From Mobiluncus massiliensis (GTDB lineage Bacteria > Actinomycetota > Actinomycetes > Actinomycetales > Actinomycetaceae): a stretch of DNA of 64,000 nt. The notes below the pieces were generated by a model, which did no database searches, was not told the origin of the DNA, and worked only from the letters and a program-made list of their open reading frames with translations. Within the stretch, counting starts at the first letter, position 1. The number at the start of each line of letters is the position of its first letter. Both the position numbers and the translations under genes were made by a program. Positions 26,905 to 35,817 of this stretch are shown here, piece after piece. Location: NCBI RefSeq assembly GCF_949769255.1, contig NZ_OX458329.1, forward strand, positions 1 to 64,000. The letters run 5' to 3'.

Positions 26905-29064
26905 TTACAGGTTTTTCAGTTGCGCCAGGGCGACCGCGGGGGATAAATCCGAGGGGAAGTTGAATCCGGCGCGGGGCGACAGCGTCATGCCCTCCCAGAT
27001 GACCGGCCCATCGACCGAGGTAGAGCGCTTGTACTGCTGGGTCAGGAAGCGGCGGTAAAACACTTCCAGCCATTTCAGGACTTCCTCGCGGCTATAGTAG
27101 CGGCCCTCGTTTGACCAGCTGCCCTGGGAGCTACCCACGGAGCCTTTCGTCCCCGTGCTGTCCTGCCCGGAGCCCCCGGCGTCCTGACACTGACACCCCG
27201 CGGGTTTTGTAAACGCCGCCAGCGCCAGAAATCCCACCAGGTCCGGGCCGGCTCCCCGCAGCGTGTGATACAGGAAGAAATCGTGCAACAGGTACGGCCC
27301 GATTGACCCCTCTGTTGTCTGGTGCCTGGTTTGCCCGCCGTTGTCGTGGTCGGGAATCAGCTCCGGGGTGACATCGGTGGCGATGATGGATTCCACTGTG
27401 TCCAGCAGGCCCGCGGGGTCAGCGACCAACTCCCGCTCGATGAGTACCTGGGCGGCTTCGCGAATCAAATCGGGCATCATCGACTTGGGCACGCCGCAGT
27501 TCACCGAATAGTGGCTCATGTGGTCCCCGACCCCGTAAGTCGTCCACCCTAGCGCGCTTTCGGACAAATCCCCGGTTCCCAGCACGAACCCGTGGCGCTG
27601 ATTGGCCAGCCGGAACAGGTAGTCGCTGCGCAACCCGGCTTGCACGTTCTCAAACGTGATGTCATAGACCGCCTCGCCGTGTCCGGCGGGATGTCCCATC
27701 GTTTTCAACATCTCGGTCGCAGTTGGCCGGATGTCGATAAGTTCGCAGCTCACCCCCACTGCGGCGGCGAGTTTTTGGGCGTTGCCTTTCGTGTGTTCCG
27801 AAGTGGCGAAGCCGGGCATGGTAAAGGTGAGGATCTCCGGCTCGCAATCGTTGCTTTCGCGGTTCGGCTCCGCCGTCTGCCGCGCCGACTCATGCGCTAA
27901 AGCGCTGTCGCGGGTGTTTTCAAGGTGCTCCGCCGGCGAAAGCAAATCGTTGCTTTCGCTGTTCGGCTCCGCCGTCTGCCGCGCCGACTCATGCGCTGTC
28001 GCGCTGTCGCGCGCAGCTTTAGCCGCTTTAGCGACCAACAGGGCCAGCGTGGAGTCTAGGCCGCCGGAAATCCCCAAGATAATGTTCGCATTCCCCAGCG
28101 CCTGTAGGCGCCGCACCAGGGCATCTCGCTGTATATCAAAGGCTTCGCGCAGGTCAGCCCGGTAGCGCCGGTTCGTCACGGGAACCAGGGGGCGCTGGGC
28201 GGGGGGCTCCAGCAGGGGAATCTCGGTATCCAAATCCAGCGCCACTTCGAAGTCTCCGTACCCGGTCAGTTCGGTATAGCCCGGGCCGGTGTAGCGCACC
28301 GCCCGAGCCAGTTCGGGCAACACGATGTCGGCCAGGGTCAAACCGGCACTGCTCAGGTGCGTTTCCGCAGCCAGGACCTGACCGTCAGCGGCAATAAATC
28401 CGCTGGCGCTGTAGGCCCCATCGGTGGAGGATTCACCGTGAGAGCCAATCGTTTGTACGACTGCCAGGTGCAAATCCCGGGAGAGGGCGCGAGCCGCGCG
28501 GTGCAAGTGGCGAGTGGAACCGACCGTGTGTGCCGGTGCGGCCAGGTGGGCGATGACGGTGGCGGAGGGCAAGGAATTCCCCGACATGGCCGCGCCGAAA
28601 GAGTTGCGAGTATAGAAGCTGACGGGAGCCGGATTATCGGCTGCGGCCAGCCGGTTTAGCGAGCCGACGACCGGCAAAATATGCAGTCCGGGCAGGTTCG
28701 TGGCCGAAAATCCCCAGCTCTGGTCTAAGTCGTCGTGGACCTCTCCGCCCCAAATAGACACGGCCCGTGACACCCCGCCGAGGCGCGCCCCCACGATGGT
28801 CACAATCGACAAATCCGCGGTCTGGGTCGCAATCCAGTGCAGCGCTGAAACGGTGGCGTTGGCGACCGCGGTGTTCGCGCCCCAATCCCCAAGGGTGACA
28901 CCGGTCAGGCAGTCTTGGGGAAACACCACCAGGGCGGCGTGTTGGGTGGCGGCGGCCCGGGCCAGTTCGACGATTTGGCGGGCATTGGCGTGGGGGTCTC
29001 CCAGCTGAATCGTAAAAGTCGCGCTGGCAACGCGCGCGATTCCATGAGCATAGATGTTATCCAT
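26905..29064 (-). CDS. nadE: NAD synthetase with degenerate glutaminase domain
   Basis: NadE amidates NaAD to NAD. The C-terminal half has the intact synthetase features: ILGISGGLDSTLALLVAKAA (P-loop), FATSEHTKGNA, GTGDLSESALGWTTYGVGD and ITPELIP. The N-terminal half aligns with the nitrilase-type glutaminase domain but its catalytic residues appear replaced: the usual FPEL reads FPQD, the Lys-bearing VPKSYLP stretch is missing, and the EICED Cys region reads LPVVGS. I infer ammonia-dependent activity. A low-complexity insertion with an internal duplication interrupts the synthetase domain after the P-loop. At 719 residues it is near the two-domain length (~680). TAAACT sits 6 nt before the ATG, suggesting a leaderless mRNA. 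Confidence 0.88.
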   Translation of the reverse strand: MDNIYAHGIARVASATFTIQLGDPHANARQIVELARAAATQHAALVVFPQDCLTGVTLGDWGANTAVANATVSALHWIATQTADLSIVTIVGARLGGVSRAVSIWGGEVHDDLDQSWGFSATNLPGLHILPVVGSLNRLAAADNPAPVSFYTRNSFGAAMSGNSLPSATVIAHLAAPAHTVGSTRHLHRAARALSRDLHLAVVQTIGSHGESSTDGAYSASGFIAADGQVLAAETHLSSAGLTLADIVLPELARAVRYTGPGYTELTGYGDFEVALDLDTEIPLLEPPAQRPLVPVTNRRYRADLREAFDIQRDALVRRLQALGNANIILGISGGLDSTLALLVAKAAKAARDSATAHESARQTAEPNSESNDLLSPAEHLENTRDSALAHESARQTAEPNRESNDCEPEILTFTMPGFATSEHTKGNAQKLAAAVGVSCELIDIRPTATEMLKTMGHPAGHGEAVYDITFENVQAGLRSDYLFRLANQRHGFVLGTGDLSESALGWTTYGVGDHMSHYSVNCGVPKSMMPDLIREAAQVLIERELVADPAGLLDTVESIIATDVTPELIPDHDNGGQTRHQTTEGSIGPYLLHDFFLYHTLRGAGPDLVGFLALAAFTKPAGCQCQDAGGSGQDSTGTKGSVGSSQGSWSNEGRYYSREEVLKWLEVFYRRFLTQQYKRSTSVDGPVIWEGMTLSPRAGFNFPSDLSPAVALAQLKNL
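27844..28020 (-). repeat. Duplicated in-frame insertion inside nadE
   Basis: Two near-identical copies of about 65 nt, encoding HESARQTAEPN with flanking residues, lie about 105 nt apart. They sit between the SGGLDS P-loop segment and the ILTFTMPGF strand, where other NadE proteins have only a short loop. Confidence 0.75.
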
Positions 29065-29070
29065 GAAACC

Positions 29071-29076
29071 AGTTTA
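29071..29076 (-). promoter_or_regulatory. Putative -10 element of leaderless nadE
   Basis: On the minus strand TAAACT ends exactly 6 nt before the nadE ATG and no ribosome-binding site is visible. Its -35 box is not convincing. Confidence 0.45.
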
Positions 29077-29267
29077 GTCGCCCCGTGCCGCTCGCGGTCC
29101 TCTCCGCCAATCCGCCTCTCTGCTGTTTCACCGATTCGCTGATTCGCCGCCGCGCGCACTACCGACCCCGACATGGTTCGCACCGACTGACCCAGATGCG
29201 CGGACTTGGCACATACCCCCACTTTGGCCGCGTATTCCGCTTAGAATTAACCCGAAAGGGGTACGTG

Positions 29268-30527
29268 ATGGAACACCTGGTACGGAAAACTGCGATAAAA
29301 CTGGCTGATGGCCGCGATTTGTTCTATTTTGACGATTCTGAGCCCTATGTGTCCGGGGCGGCGACTCGCCGCAGTGACGATCCGCGTCCGCTCCCACCTC
29401 GGTTTGAGCCGGTGGATGGAACGGCGGTGTCGGGCCCGATTATGCGCCGCGACCCGTTGACGGGGGATTGGATTCCGATGGCGGCTCACCGCATGAACCG
29501 CACTTTCTTGCCGCCCGCTGACGCCAACCCGCTCGGGCCGGCGCGTCCGGGGGCGACCTACCAAGACGGCGAAATCCCGGACACCGACTATGACGTGGTG
29601 GTTTTTGAAAACCGTTTCCCCTCCCTGCTGGAAGTCCCCGGCGTAAACAATGCCGAAACTCACCCGGACGGCCAGGACTTGTTCTGTGAGCGTCCCGCCA
29701 ATGGGCGTTGCGAAGTCGTGTGTTTCGGCCCGGATTTACACACGAACCTGGTTTCGATGGGGCCGGGCCGGATGCGAACCGTCATTGAGGCTTGGGCGGA
29801 CCGCACCGCCGCGCTCTCAGCGTTGCCCCAGATCAAACAGGTTTTCGTGTTTGAAAATCACGGCGAGGACATCGGGGTGACCCTGTCTCACCCGCACGGG
29901 CAGATTTATGCTTACCCTTACTTGACGCCGAAGACCGCGGCAATGTTGCGCCAGGCTCGCGCCCTGGGAGATAAAACCGGCGACCCCGAGGTGAACCTCA
30001 TCGCCTCGGTGCGCGACGCTGAAGTCCGGGCCGGGACTCGCGTGGTCGCGGACAATGCGCACTGGGTGCTCTATGTTCCGGTCGCGGCCCGCTGGCCTAT
30101 CGAGTTTCACCTGGTGCCGCGGCGTATCGTGCCGGATTTTGCGGCTCTGGATGCGGCGCAGCGCGAGTCGCTGGCCGATATTTACCTAAAGATGATGATT
30201 GTGGCGAACCATTTTCATCGCGAGCCGGGCCGAGTCGAGGACGCCCAGCCGGGGGCATATCTGCCGGTCAACTATATTTCGGCGTGGCATCAAGCGCCGG
30301 TGGCGCCCGCGGATGGTCGCGGCCAGCTGGGTTTGCACTGCGAGTTTTTCTCTTTCCTGCGCGCGCCGGGGAAGCTCAAGTACCTGGCGGGTTCCGAATC
30401 GGGGATGGGTGCCTGGATTTCCGACACGACCCCGGAACGGATTGCTACCCGCGCCCGGCAGGCGGCGCACGAGTGTGTGGAACTGGACGCTTTTGCGGGT
30501 CTGGATTATCCCACGACTTTCCACTAG
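29268..30527 (+). CDS. galT: Galactose-1-phosphate uridylyltransferase
   Basis: GalT exchanges UMP between UDP-glucose and galactose-1-phosphate in the Leloir pathway. The 419-residue product has the active-site HPHGQ (in TLSHPHGQIYAYPY), NRFPSLLEVPG and a C-terminal HxEF-like HCEFFSF. I start it at ATG 29268 after GAAAGGGG; longer frames extend into the divergent nadE promoter region and are not family-like. galK follows, forming a galT-galK pair. The N-terminus has an extra ~35 residues before the conserved RRDPLTGDW segment. Confidence 0.93.
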   Translation: MEHLVRKTAIKLADGRDLFYFDDSEPYVSGAATRRSDDPRPLPPRFEPVDGTAVSGPIMRRDPLTGDWIPMAAHRMNRTFLPPADANPLGPARPGATYQDGEIPDTDYDVVVFENRFPSLLEVPGVNNAETHPDGQDLFCERPANGRCEVVCFGPDLHTNLVSMGPGRMRTVIEAWADRTAALSALPQIKQVFVFENHGEDIGVTLSHPHGQIYAYPYLTPKTAAMLRQARALGDKTGDPEVNLIASVRDAEVRAGTRVVADNAHWVLYVPVAARWPIEFHLVPRRIVPDFAALDAAQRESLADIYLKMMIVANHFHREPGRVEDAQPGAYLPVNYISAWHQAPVAPADGRGQLGLHCEFFSFLRAPGKLKYLAGSESGMGAWISDTTPERIATRARQAAHECVELDAFAGLDYPTTFH

Positions 30528-30634
30528 ACCCTCGCAGCCACCCGCGGTACGCGCCCGGCCGCCCGCCCGGTAAACCAAGTCAACCGCCCTTCACAACTTA
30601 ATCCCCAAACCCACACCACGAAACGAGGCAAAAC

Positions 30635-32014
30635 ATGAGCGACGCCACCCCCGCCACCTCCGCCACTCCGGGTAACACCCCGGCTACCCCGGACCAATCC
30701 CAGCCGCAATTTATGGACCCTTACTCGGTGGAACAGGGCGCTGAACGCGCCACCGACCTGTTCCGGCACACGTTTGGCGCCGAGCCGGACGGGGTGTTTC
30801 GTGCGCCGGGACGGGTCAATGTCATCGGGGAGCACACGGATTACAACGGTGGGGTCGCGCTACCGATGGCTCTGCCTCACGCGACCTATGCCGCGATGCG
30901 CCCGCGCTCGGATCGCCGGTTACGCCTCATTTCGGCCCAATTCGCCCCCGGCAGCGAGACGCTGGAACTGGACTTGGACGAGTTTTCCCGCGGCTTGACG
31001 GACGCGATTCCCGAGGACGGTTCGCGCCTGGTCCGCGGCCCGGCGGCTTACGTGGGCGGCACGATTCTGAGTCTGGAGGACGTCTTGGAACAGCCGGGGG
31101 CGGCGACCGGTTTCGATATTGCGGTGGATTCCTGCGTGCCGCTGGGGTCGGGTCTGTCCTCGTCGGCGGCGTTGGAGTGTGCCGTGGCGGTCGGGGTTGA
31201 CGCGCTGTGCGGGTTTGGCTTGGCCGACTCGATTCCGGGCCGCCACCAGCTGGTTGACGCGGGTCGGCGGGCCGAAAACTTTTATGTCGGAGCGCCCACC
31301 GGCGGGTTGGATCAGGCGGCAGCGCTACTGAGCCACCCCAATCAGGTGTTTCTGCTGGATTGCCGGACTTTTGAGACGATAGATTTCCCGTTTGCGCTGG
31401 CAAAAGCGGGGATGGAGCTGCTGGTCATCGACACGCGGGCGCGTCATGATTTGGCTGACGGCCAATATGCGGCGCGCCGCCAGACGTGTGAAATTGCGGC
31501 CGCGGCGATGGGCGTGGAGTTTCTGGGTGAGCTGGTGGGCGTGCTGCAGCCTGCAGACTTCGACCGGCCGCTGGAAAACCCTGACATTGCCACGATTTTG
31601 CCGCGTTTGTCCAAGCGTCTGGGCGAGGGTGAAGCGGCCGCGGAGGTGTTTCGCCGGGCGCGCCACGTGCTGACGGAAATCGTGCGGACCCGCAACTTTG
31701 CTTACGAGTTGATGCGTCCCACGGTGGATTGGCGCAAACTGGGCCAGATGATGAACGAGTCTCACGAGTCTCTGCGGGTCGACTATGAGGTGAGCTGCCC
31801 GGAGTTGGATTTGGCGGTCCAAGCGGCGCTGGACGCCGGAGCGTTGGGGGCGCGTATGACGGGCGGAGGTTTCGGCGGTTGCGCCATCGCGTTGGTTCAC
31901 CTGGATGACGTAGACCGGGTTGCGCGTGATGTGACTGCCGCGTTTAGCCAGGCCGGCTGGGAACCGCCGGCGTTCCTGGTGGGTGAGCCTTCCGCAGCCG
32001 CCGGTCGGGTTTAG
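30635..32014 (+). CDS. galK: Galactokinase
   Basis: GalK phosphorylates galactose at C1. The 459-residue GHMP kinase shows the galactose signature GRVNVIGEHTDYNGG, the ATP loop PLGSGLSSSAALECAVA and the C-terminal MTGGGFGGCAIAL. A Thr/Pro/Ala-rich ~30-residue N-terminal tail precedes the domain and makes it longer than typical (~390). AAACGAGG gives the ribosome site. It converges on the flagellin-like gene at 32202 with a shared hairpin terminator. Confidence 0.95.
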   Translation: MSDATPATSATPGNTPATPDQSQPQFMDPYSVEQGAERATDLFRHTFGAEPDGVFRAPGRVNVIGEHTDYNGGVALPMALPHATYAAMRPRSDRRLRLISAQFAPGSETLELDLDEFSRGLTDAIPEDGSRLVRGPAAYVGGTILSLEDVLEQPGAATGFDIAVDSCVPLGSGLSSSAALECAVAVGVDALCGFGLADSIPGRHQLVDAGRRAENFYVGAPTGGLDQAAALLSHPNQVFLLDCRTFETIDFPFALAKAGMELLVIDTRARHDLADGQYAARRQTCEIAAAAMGVEFLGELVGVLQPADFDRPLENPDIATILPRLSKRLGEGEAAAEVFRRARHVLTEIVRTRNFAYELMRPTVDWRKLGQMMNESHESLRVDYEVSCPELDLAVQAALDAGALGARMTGGGFGGCAIALVHLDDVDRVARDVTAAFSQAGWEPPAFLVGEPSAAAGRV

Positions 32015-32156
32015 CTCGCGGTCGGGGCGTCACAAGGTCGTGTTCGCACGAGGTCGGTTCGGCGGTAGGGCTCGTTTCGGCCAGCCCCGCAGCGAAAGGC
32101 TAGCTCAGCAATAGACCCGGACCCCGCCGGGCTTGGGCCAGCAATACTCAGACAGC

Positions 32157-32188
32157 AAAAGGCCGGCCCCACAAAAGGACCGGCCTCG
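32157..32188. terminator. Bidirectional terminator between galK and flagellin-like gene
   Basis: AAAAGGCCGGCCCC and GGACCGGCCT form a GC-rich stem over an ACAAAA loop. On the minus strand the stem is followed by TTTTGCTG, so it mainly serves the minus-strand gene; it may also stop galK. Confidence 0.7.
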
Positions 32189-32201
32189 CGTCTCTAAGGT
32201 C

Positions 32202-32987
32202 TTAGTTCAGCAACAAATTCTCAGCCACAGCGGTACTGACGCTTTGCGCCGCGGTCGCGGCTTGCGGTGCGGCAGTGATAGCGGACTGGGTGCTTTGCGT
32301 GGCGGCGCCAGCCTGATCGGGGGTCATCGCAGGACCGCCGAGTTCATCAAGGCTGCCGGTCAAGGAGTTGAACAGCCCGCCCAGAGCGAACGTTTGCGCC
32401 GCGATTTGAATCTTGGCGTGGGACAGCAGCAAATCAGCATGTTCCACGGATTTCATCGAGGCGGCTTTGTCATCCAGGTTAATGGCATTGATTCCGCGTC
32501 CGCCGGTGGCCAGCAGGGAGGCCAGGTCGCGCAAATCCGGGGAGCCGACCGCAACGGTAACACCCGCGCCGTGTGCGCCGGGAGCAATGGAAAAATCGGT
32601 GCCGTCCAGGACAGCTTCACCCTGGTAGCGCGCCCCGTGCAGGGTTTGATCCAGCTTGGCCAGTCCGTCAGCCAGCGCCAAGCGAGCGGAGGGATCGGAT
32701 TTACCGGCGGCGACGACGCTGTGAATCCACTCCAAGTGCTGCGCGGCGGTGTCCAGGTTTTCGTTGGCGACGCGCAAAACTTCCACCCCGCGTTGGGCGG
32801 CTTCTAGCGTCTGGTGGGTCTGGCCAACTTTGGCGGCCAGCGGATTTGCCCGCAAATCCAGGGAATCTACGCGTCTGGGTGCGGCGGCCTCATGTAGAGA
32901 CTCGGCGTTCCGAGCCGGGGTAGTCCGAGCCGCCTGTTGCAGTGCCAACAGACTGGCATTGGTATTGGTAGTCAGTTGAACAACCAT
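32202..32987 (-). CDS. Degenerate flagellin-like protein
   Basis: The 261-residue product resembles the N-terminal and D1 regions of flagellin/FlgL: TTNTNASLLALQQAA at the start, QTLEAAQRGVEVLRVANENL and TAAQHLEWIHSVVA (cf. VQTAEGALNEVHDMLQR in the local fliC), then a central VLDGTDFSIAPG and a returning helix SVEHADLLLSHAKIQIAAQT. The usual C-terminal D0 segment (RIRDTDMAEEM..., ending in VLSLL) is replaced by Ala/Gln-rich sequence ending ENLLLN. A strong AAGGAAGG ribosome site precedes the ATG. It could be a minor filament component, a hook-associated protein or a decaying paralogue. Confidence 0.6.
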   Translation of the reverse strand: MVVQLTTNTNASLLALQQAARTTPARNAESLHEAAAPRRVDSLDLRANPLAAKVGQTHQTLEAAQRGVEVLRVANENLDTAAQHLEWIHSVVAAGKSDPSARLALADGLAKLDQTLHGARYQGEAVLDGTDFSIAPGAHGAGVTVAVGSPDLRDLASLLATGGRGINAINLDDKAASMKSVEHADLLLSHAKIQIAAQTFALGGLFNSLTGSLDELGGPAMTPDQAGAATQSTQSAITAAPQAATAAQSVSTAVAENLLLN

Positions 32988-33131
32988 GATGGCCTTCCTT
33001 AGCGTCTCATCGTTCCGATAATCCTGGGGACTAGGGGCTTCCTGGGGTTTATTTTGGTGACCAGCCTGGTCGCCAATTCACTACCCATGATAACATCCTG
33101 AGAGCAACCTGGGAATAGAGAGTTTTTAATT

Positions 33132-33575
33132 GTGGGTAAAAAAATTTCTGACACAGTCGGTCGGGCCGCGGTTTCCGCTTGGATTTCCGGGGTTTGCGGC
33201 GTCTCCGAAGCCGGGTCTGAGGGGACTGTGCCGCCGCGGCATTCTCAGGGTTTGATAGGACAATTGTCAGGTTTGAGTGCTGCCGTGCCGCGGGCTACGG
33301 TAGCGACCGCGGTTCGGTTTACCCTGCAGCTGTTGGAAGCGCGGGCGCCGGGTCAGGCGGTGGAGGTGCGGGTTCCGCCGTTCGGGGCGGTACAGATTCT
33401 GCCGGGGACGACGCATCGGCGCGGGACTCCACCGGCGGTCATCGAGATGCCTGCCGAGGTGTGGCTGGCGTTAGCGGTTGGGGTTTTGCCCTGGTCAACG
33501 GCTATTTCACAAGGGTTGGTGGCGGCTTCGGGGAATCGTGCCGACTTGGGGGAGTTGTTGCCGCTACGAATCTAA
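33132..33575 (+). CDS. SCP_3 (bacterial sterol-carrier orthologue) domain protein
   Basis: Residues ~55-147 match the small actinobacterial SCP_3 domain: TAVRFTLQLLEARAPGQAVE, VRVPPFGAVQILPG, RRGTPPAVIEM and GNRADLGELLPL. The family is of unknown function with a sterol-carrier-like fold. It begins at GTG without an evident ribosome site. It lies alone between two minus-strand flagellin-like genes, which is an unexpected context; whether it relates to flagella is unknown. Confidence 0.75.
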   Translation: MGKKISDTVGRAAVSAWISGVCGVSEAGSEGTVPPRHSQGLIGQLSGLSAAVPRATVATAVRFTLQLLEARAPGQAVEVRVPPFGAVQILPGTTHRRGTPPAVIEMPAEVWLALAVGVLPWSTAISQGLVAASGNRADLGELLPLRI

Positions 33576-33619
33576 CCCGCCGCGGGACTACTTGTGAACG
33601 TGACGGGGCAGCCGTCCAC

Positions 33620-34519
33620 TTAGGACAGCAACCGCAGGGCGGAAGATGTCGCCGTGTTCGCTTGGGCGGTGAAAGCGGCGACACCGGATTGGGCCAGCTG
33701 CGACATCGTGCGGGTGACCAAGTTCTGAGCCAGGGCGGGGGTGCCGCCGATGGCCGCGCTCAACAGCTTGGAGCTGGAGGTCATCGCGTCTACGGTCGAG
33801 GCGGTCGCGTCACTCAAACCGGTGCGGACCTGGGCGACCGCACTCTGGGCGATGTCTAAACCTTGTGAGATTGCGGGATTGGCGTTCGGTGCGGCCAGCA
33901 GACCGGCGAAGCCCTGCAACCCCAGGCCTTCGGTGTTGAAACCCTTGCCGTTGGGTAGAGTGGCGTCAATGGTGATGCGGGCGGTATCGCCAACGGTAAA
34001 GGTGGCGCGGAACCGGCCGTCCAGCGTCTTGTGACCGGCGAAAGATTCGTTGTCAGCCAGGCTATCCAGGCGCTGTGCCAGCAGTCCAAAGGCTTCGGCC
34101 AGTTCGGTGCGCCGAGCGCCGGTCAGGGACTGGTTGGACAGTTCCGTCACGATGGTTTTCATGCCGGCCAGTACTTCGTCGGCTTTGCCCAAGGATTCAT
34201 TGACTACGTTGGCTGTGGTGACCGCGGCTTGGGCGGTCTGGGATTTAAAGTTTTCGGTGGCGACTTCCGCGCGAGTGTTGGCGGTGGGGGAAACCTGTAC
34301 TTCGTCGCCAAAGTCGTCAACCTTGGCTGTATTGGTGTTGACCTGGGGGCTTGTAGGAGTAACCGGGGCGGCCTTGGTGGCTCCGCGTAGCGCGCCCAGA
34401 GCGGCGCTGAGACCCGAGGCATTCGGGTGTGCGGCGGCGAGTTCTTTCGAGGTTGCGGCATTGTTCCACGGGGTGCTTAGATTATTAGCCCGGTAACTGC
34501 CCAAACCATTCAGCTGCAT
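33620..34519 (-). CDS. Divergent flagellin-like protein
   Basis: The 299-residue product carries a flagellin D1-like stretch (SLGKADEVLAGMKTIVTELS, RTELAEAFGLLAQRLDSLAD, FAGHKTLDGRF) and a terminal helix LAQSGVAAFTAQANTATSSA ending LRLLS, which parallels the LAQANQVPQTVLSLLR end of the local fliC. The first ~90 residues are Ala/Thr/Pro-rich and do not look like D0. A GGAG ribosome site sits 6 nt before the ATG. I infer a flagellin-family or hook-associated paralogue, more divergent than any functional filament protein I can recognise. Confidence 0.6.
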   Translation of the reverse strand: MQLNGLGSYRANNLSTPWNNAATSKELAAAHPNASGLSAALGALRGATKAAPVTPTSPQVNTNTAKVDDFGDEVQVSPTANTRAEVATENFKSQTAQAAVTTANVVNESLGKADEVLAGMKTIVTELSNQSLTGARRTELAEAFGLLAQRLDSLADNESFAGHKTLDGRFRATFTVGDTARITIDATLPNGKGFNTEGLGLQGFAGLLAAPNANPAISQGLDIAQSAVAQVRTGLSDATASTVDAMTSSSKLLSAAIGGTPALAQNLVTRTMSQLAQSGVAAFTAQANTATSSALRLLS

Positions 34520-34648
34520 CTACGACTCCAATATCGATTTGTTCGGCATTCACTAGCCTCGGTGACTTACACCTGACATATTCGGCAGTTTTCGCCGCCG
34601 CATTAGAAATAATACGGACCATTTCTGCAGGAAAACGCCATTTCAGGG

Positions 34649-34664
34649 AATTGTCAGGACAATT
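34649..34664. promoter_or_regulatory. TTGTC/GACAA palindrome upstream of flagellin-like gene
   Basis: AATTGTC and GACAATT form a perfect inverted repeat with a 2-nt spacer. Related TTGTC-N8-GACAA repeats occur before two other flagellin genes in this window (37235 and 38713), so it may be a shared operator. Confidence 0.4.
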
Positions 34665-34984
34665 GAACTCGGCGTGTCGCCTTGACCTTTACTAACGCTC
34701 GTTGTTACCGGAAAAAATTACCGCCCGGTAAGGGGCAAAATTATTGCAAATTCAAGGAAAACTCGGATTTAATTCAGCATTTTTTCAGGCGGGGACACAC
34801 TGTTTGACCCCGGTTCCGTTTCGTTCGCGGTACGCCTTGATGCCGCCCGCGGGGGGTGCGCGAAAACGCGTGGGGTCGGACCTCGTGACCCCCGGCCTTG
34901 TGACCCCCGAAAACGGCCGAACCGTTCCCGTCGTGGGGCAACCCGGGAAAATCCCGTATCTCGCGCGCGAGGCAGTCATTGCGA

Positions 34985-35034
34985 GTACAGTTTTGTACAG
35001 ATTCTATAAACTTTATTGACCTTTTCATGGTCAA
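34985..35034 (+). promoter_or_regulatory. Palindrome and 5' hairpin upstream of the CDGSH gene
   Basis: GTACA-GTTT-TGTAC (34985-34998) is a perfect inverted repeat that could be an operator. A TATAAA box follows at about 35006. TTGACC (35016-35021) pairs with GGTCAA (35029-35034), placing a small hairpin just before the GAGGAG ribosome site. Confidence 0.35.
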
Positions 35035-35054
35035 GTTTCACCGAGGAGTTTGCG

Positions 35055-35750
35055 ATGTCTCAGTCAGCAAAGGGAATGGGAATCAAAGTCAGCGCGGGTG
35101 GGCCCTACCTGGTGTCCGGCGGGGTACCGCTGCGAGAAGCGCGGATTCATCCCGATGGGTCGGGCTACACCTGGGATCCGGGTCGCGCCCTGCCTCAGAG
35201 CGAAACTTACGCCCTGTGCCGCTGCGGATTGTCGCATGACAAGCCGTTTTGTGACGGTTCGCATCATCAGGTGGACTTTGCGGGTACGGAAACGGCCAAT
35301 CACCAGCCTTATACCGAACGTATCGACATTGTGGAAGGCCCCCAGTTGCGGATGGGCGACGATGGGCGCTGCGCTTACGCCCGGTTCTGTCACGGGCCTG
35401 CCGGGGATGCGTGGACGCAGGTCGCCACGGCGCAAACTCCGGCTGAGGTGGCGGCGGCCACCAAGGTGATTGACGAATGTCCGGCGGGCCGTTTGACGCG
35501 CCTGGATCCACAGGGTGCCGTGCAGGAACCGGATTTGGAGCCGTTGGTGGTCGTCGCCCAAGACCCTCAAAATGAGTGTTCTGCCGGAATCTACGTCCAG
35601 GGCGGGATTCCGCTGACGGACGCGAACGGTGAAACCTACCCGGTGCAAAATCGCTATGTGCTCTGCCGGTGTGCGGACACCAAGAACACCCCGTTTTGTG
35701 ATGCCAGCCACGTGAATATCGGCTTCGATGACGGGTATATCAACGGCTGA
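35055..35750 (+). CDS. Protein with two CDGSH-type iron-sulfur domains
   Basis: CDGSH proteins bind a 2Fe-2S cluster through three Cys and one His. The 231-residue product has one at about 54-75 (LCRCGLSHDKPFCDGSH) and one near the C-terminus (LCRCADTKNTPFCDASH). Between them lies a DUF1271/divergent-ferredoxin-like region with Cys in CAYARFCHG and ECPAGRL. I chose ATG 35055 after CCGAGGAG; an in-frame upstream ATG at 35016 has no ribosome site. The function is probably redox or iron-sulfur handling. Confidence 0.85.
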   Translation: MSQSAKGMGIKVSAGGPYLVSGGVPLREARIHPDGSGYTWDPGRALPQSETYALCRCGLSHDKPFCDGSHHQVDFAGTETANHQPYTERIDIVEGPQLRMGDDGRCAYARFCHGPAGDAWTQVATAQTPAEVAAATKVIDECPAGRLTRLDPQGAVQEPDLEPLVVVAQDPQNECSAGIYVQGGIPLTDANGETYPVQNRYVLCRCADTKNTPFCDASHVNIGFDDGYING

Positions 35751-35817
35751 CGCGAGCGGGTGAATCGTGGGTTGGCGGGTCTGAAACGTACTGCTTGTTG
35801 TCGTGGCCTGCTGATAG

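Larger units (their letters stand above)
34520..35054. other. Intergenic region, divergent promoters
   Basis: No gene. It holds a perfect AATTGTC-AG-GACAATT palindrome at 34649-34664 on the flagellin-like gene side, and a GTACA-GTTT-TGTAC palindrome (34985-34998) plus a TTGACC/GGTCAA hairpin (35016-35034) before the CDGSH gene. The middle part shows nothing recognisable. Confidence 0.5.

Noticed and set aside
33247..33260. GGACAATTGTC as another flagellin-type operator
   Set aside because: It lies inside the SCP_3 coding sequence and is explained by its codons.
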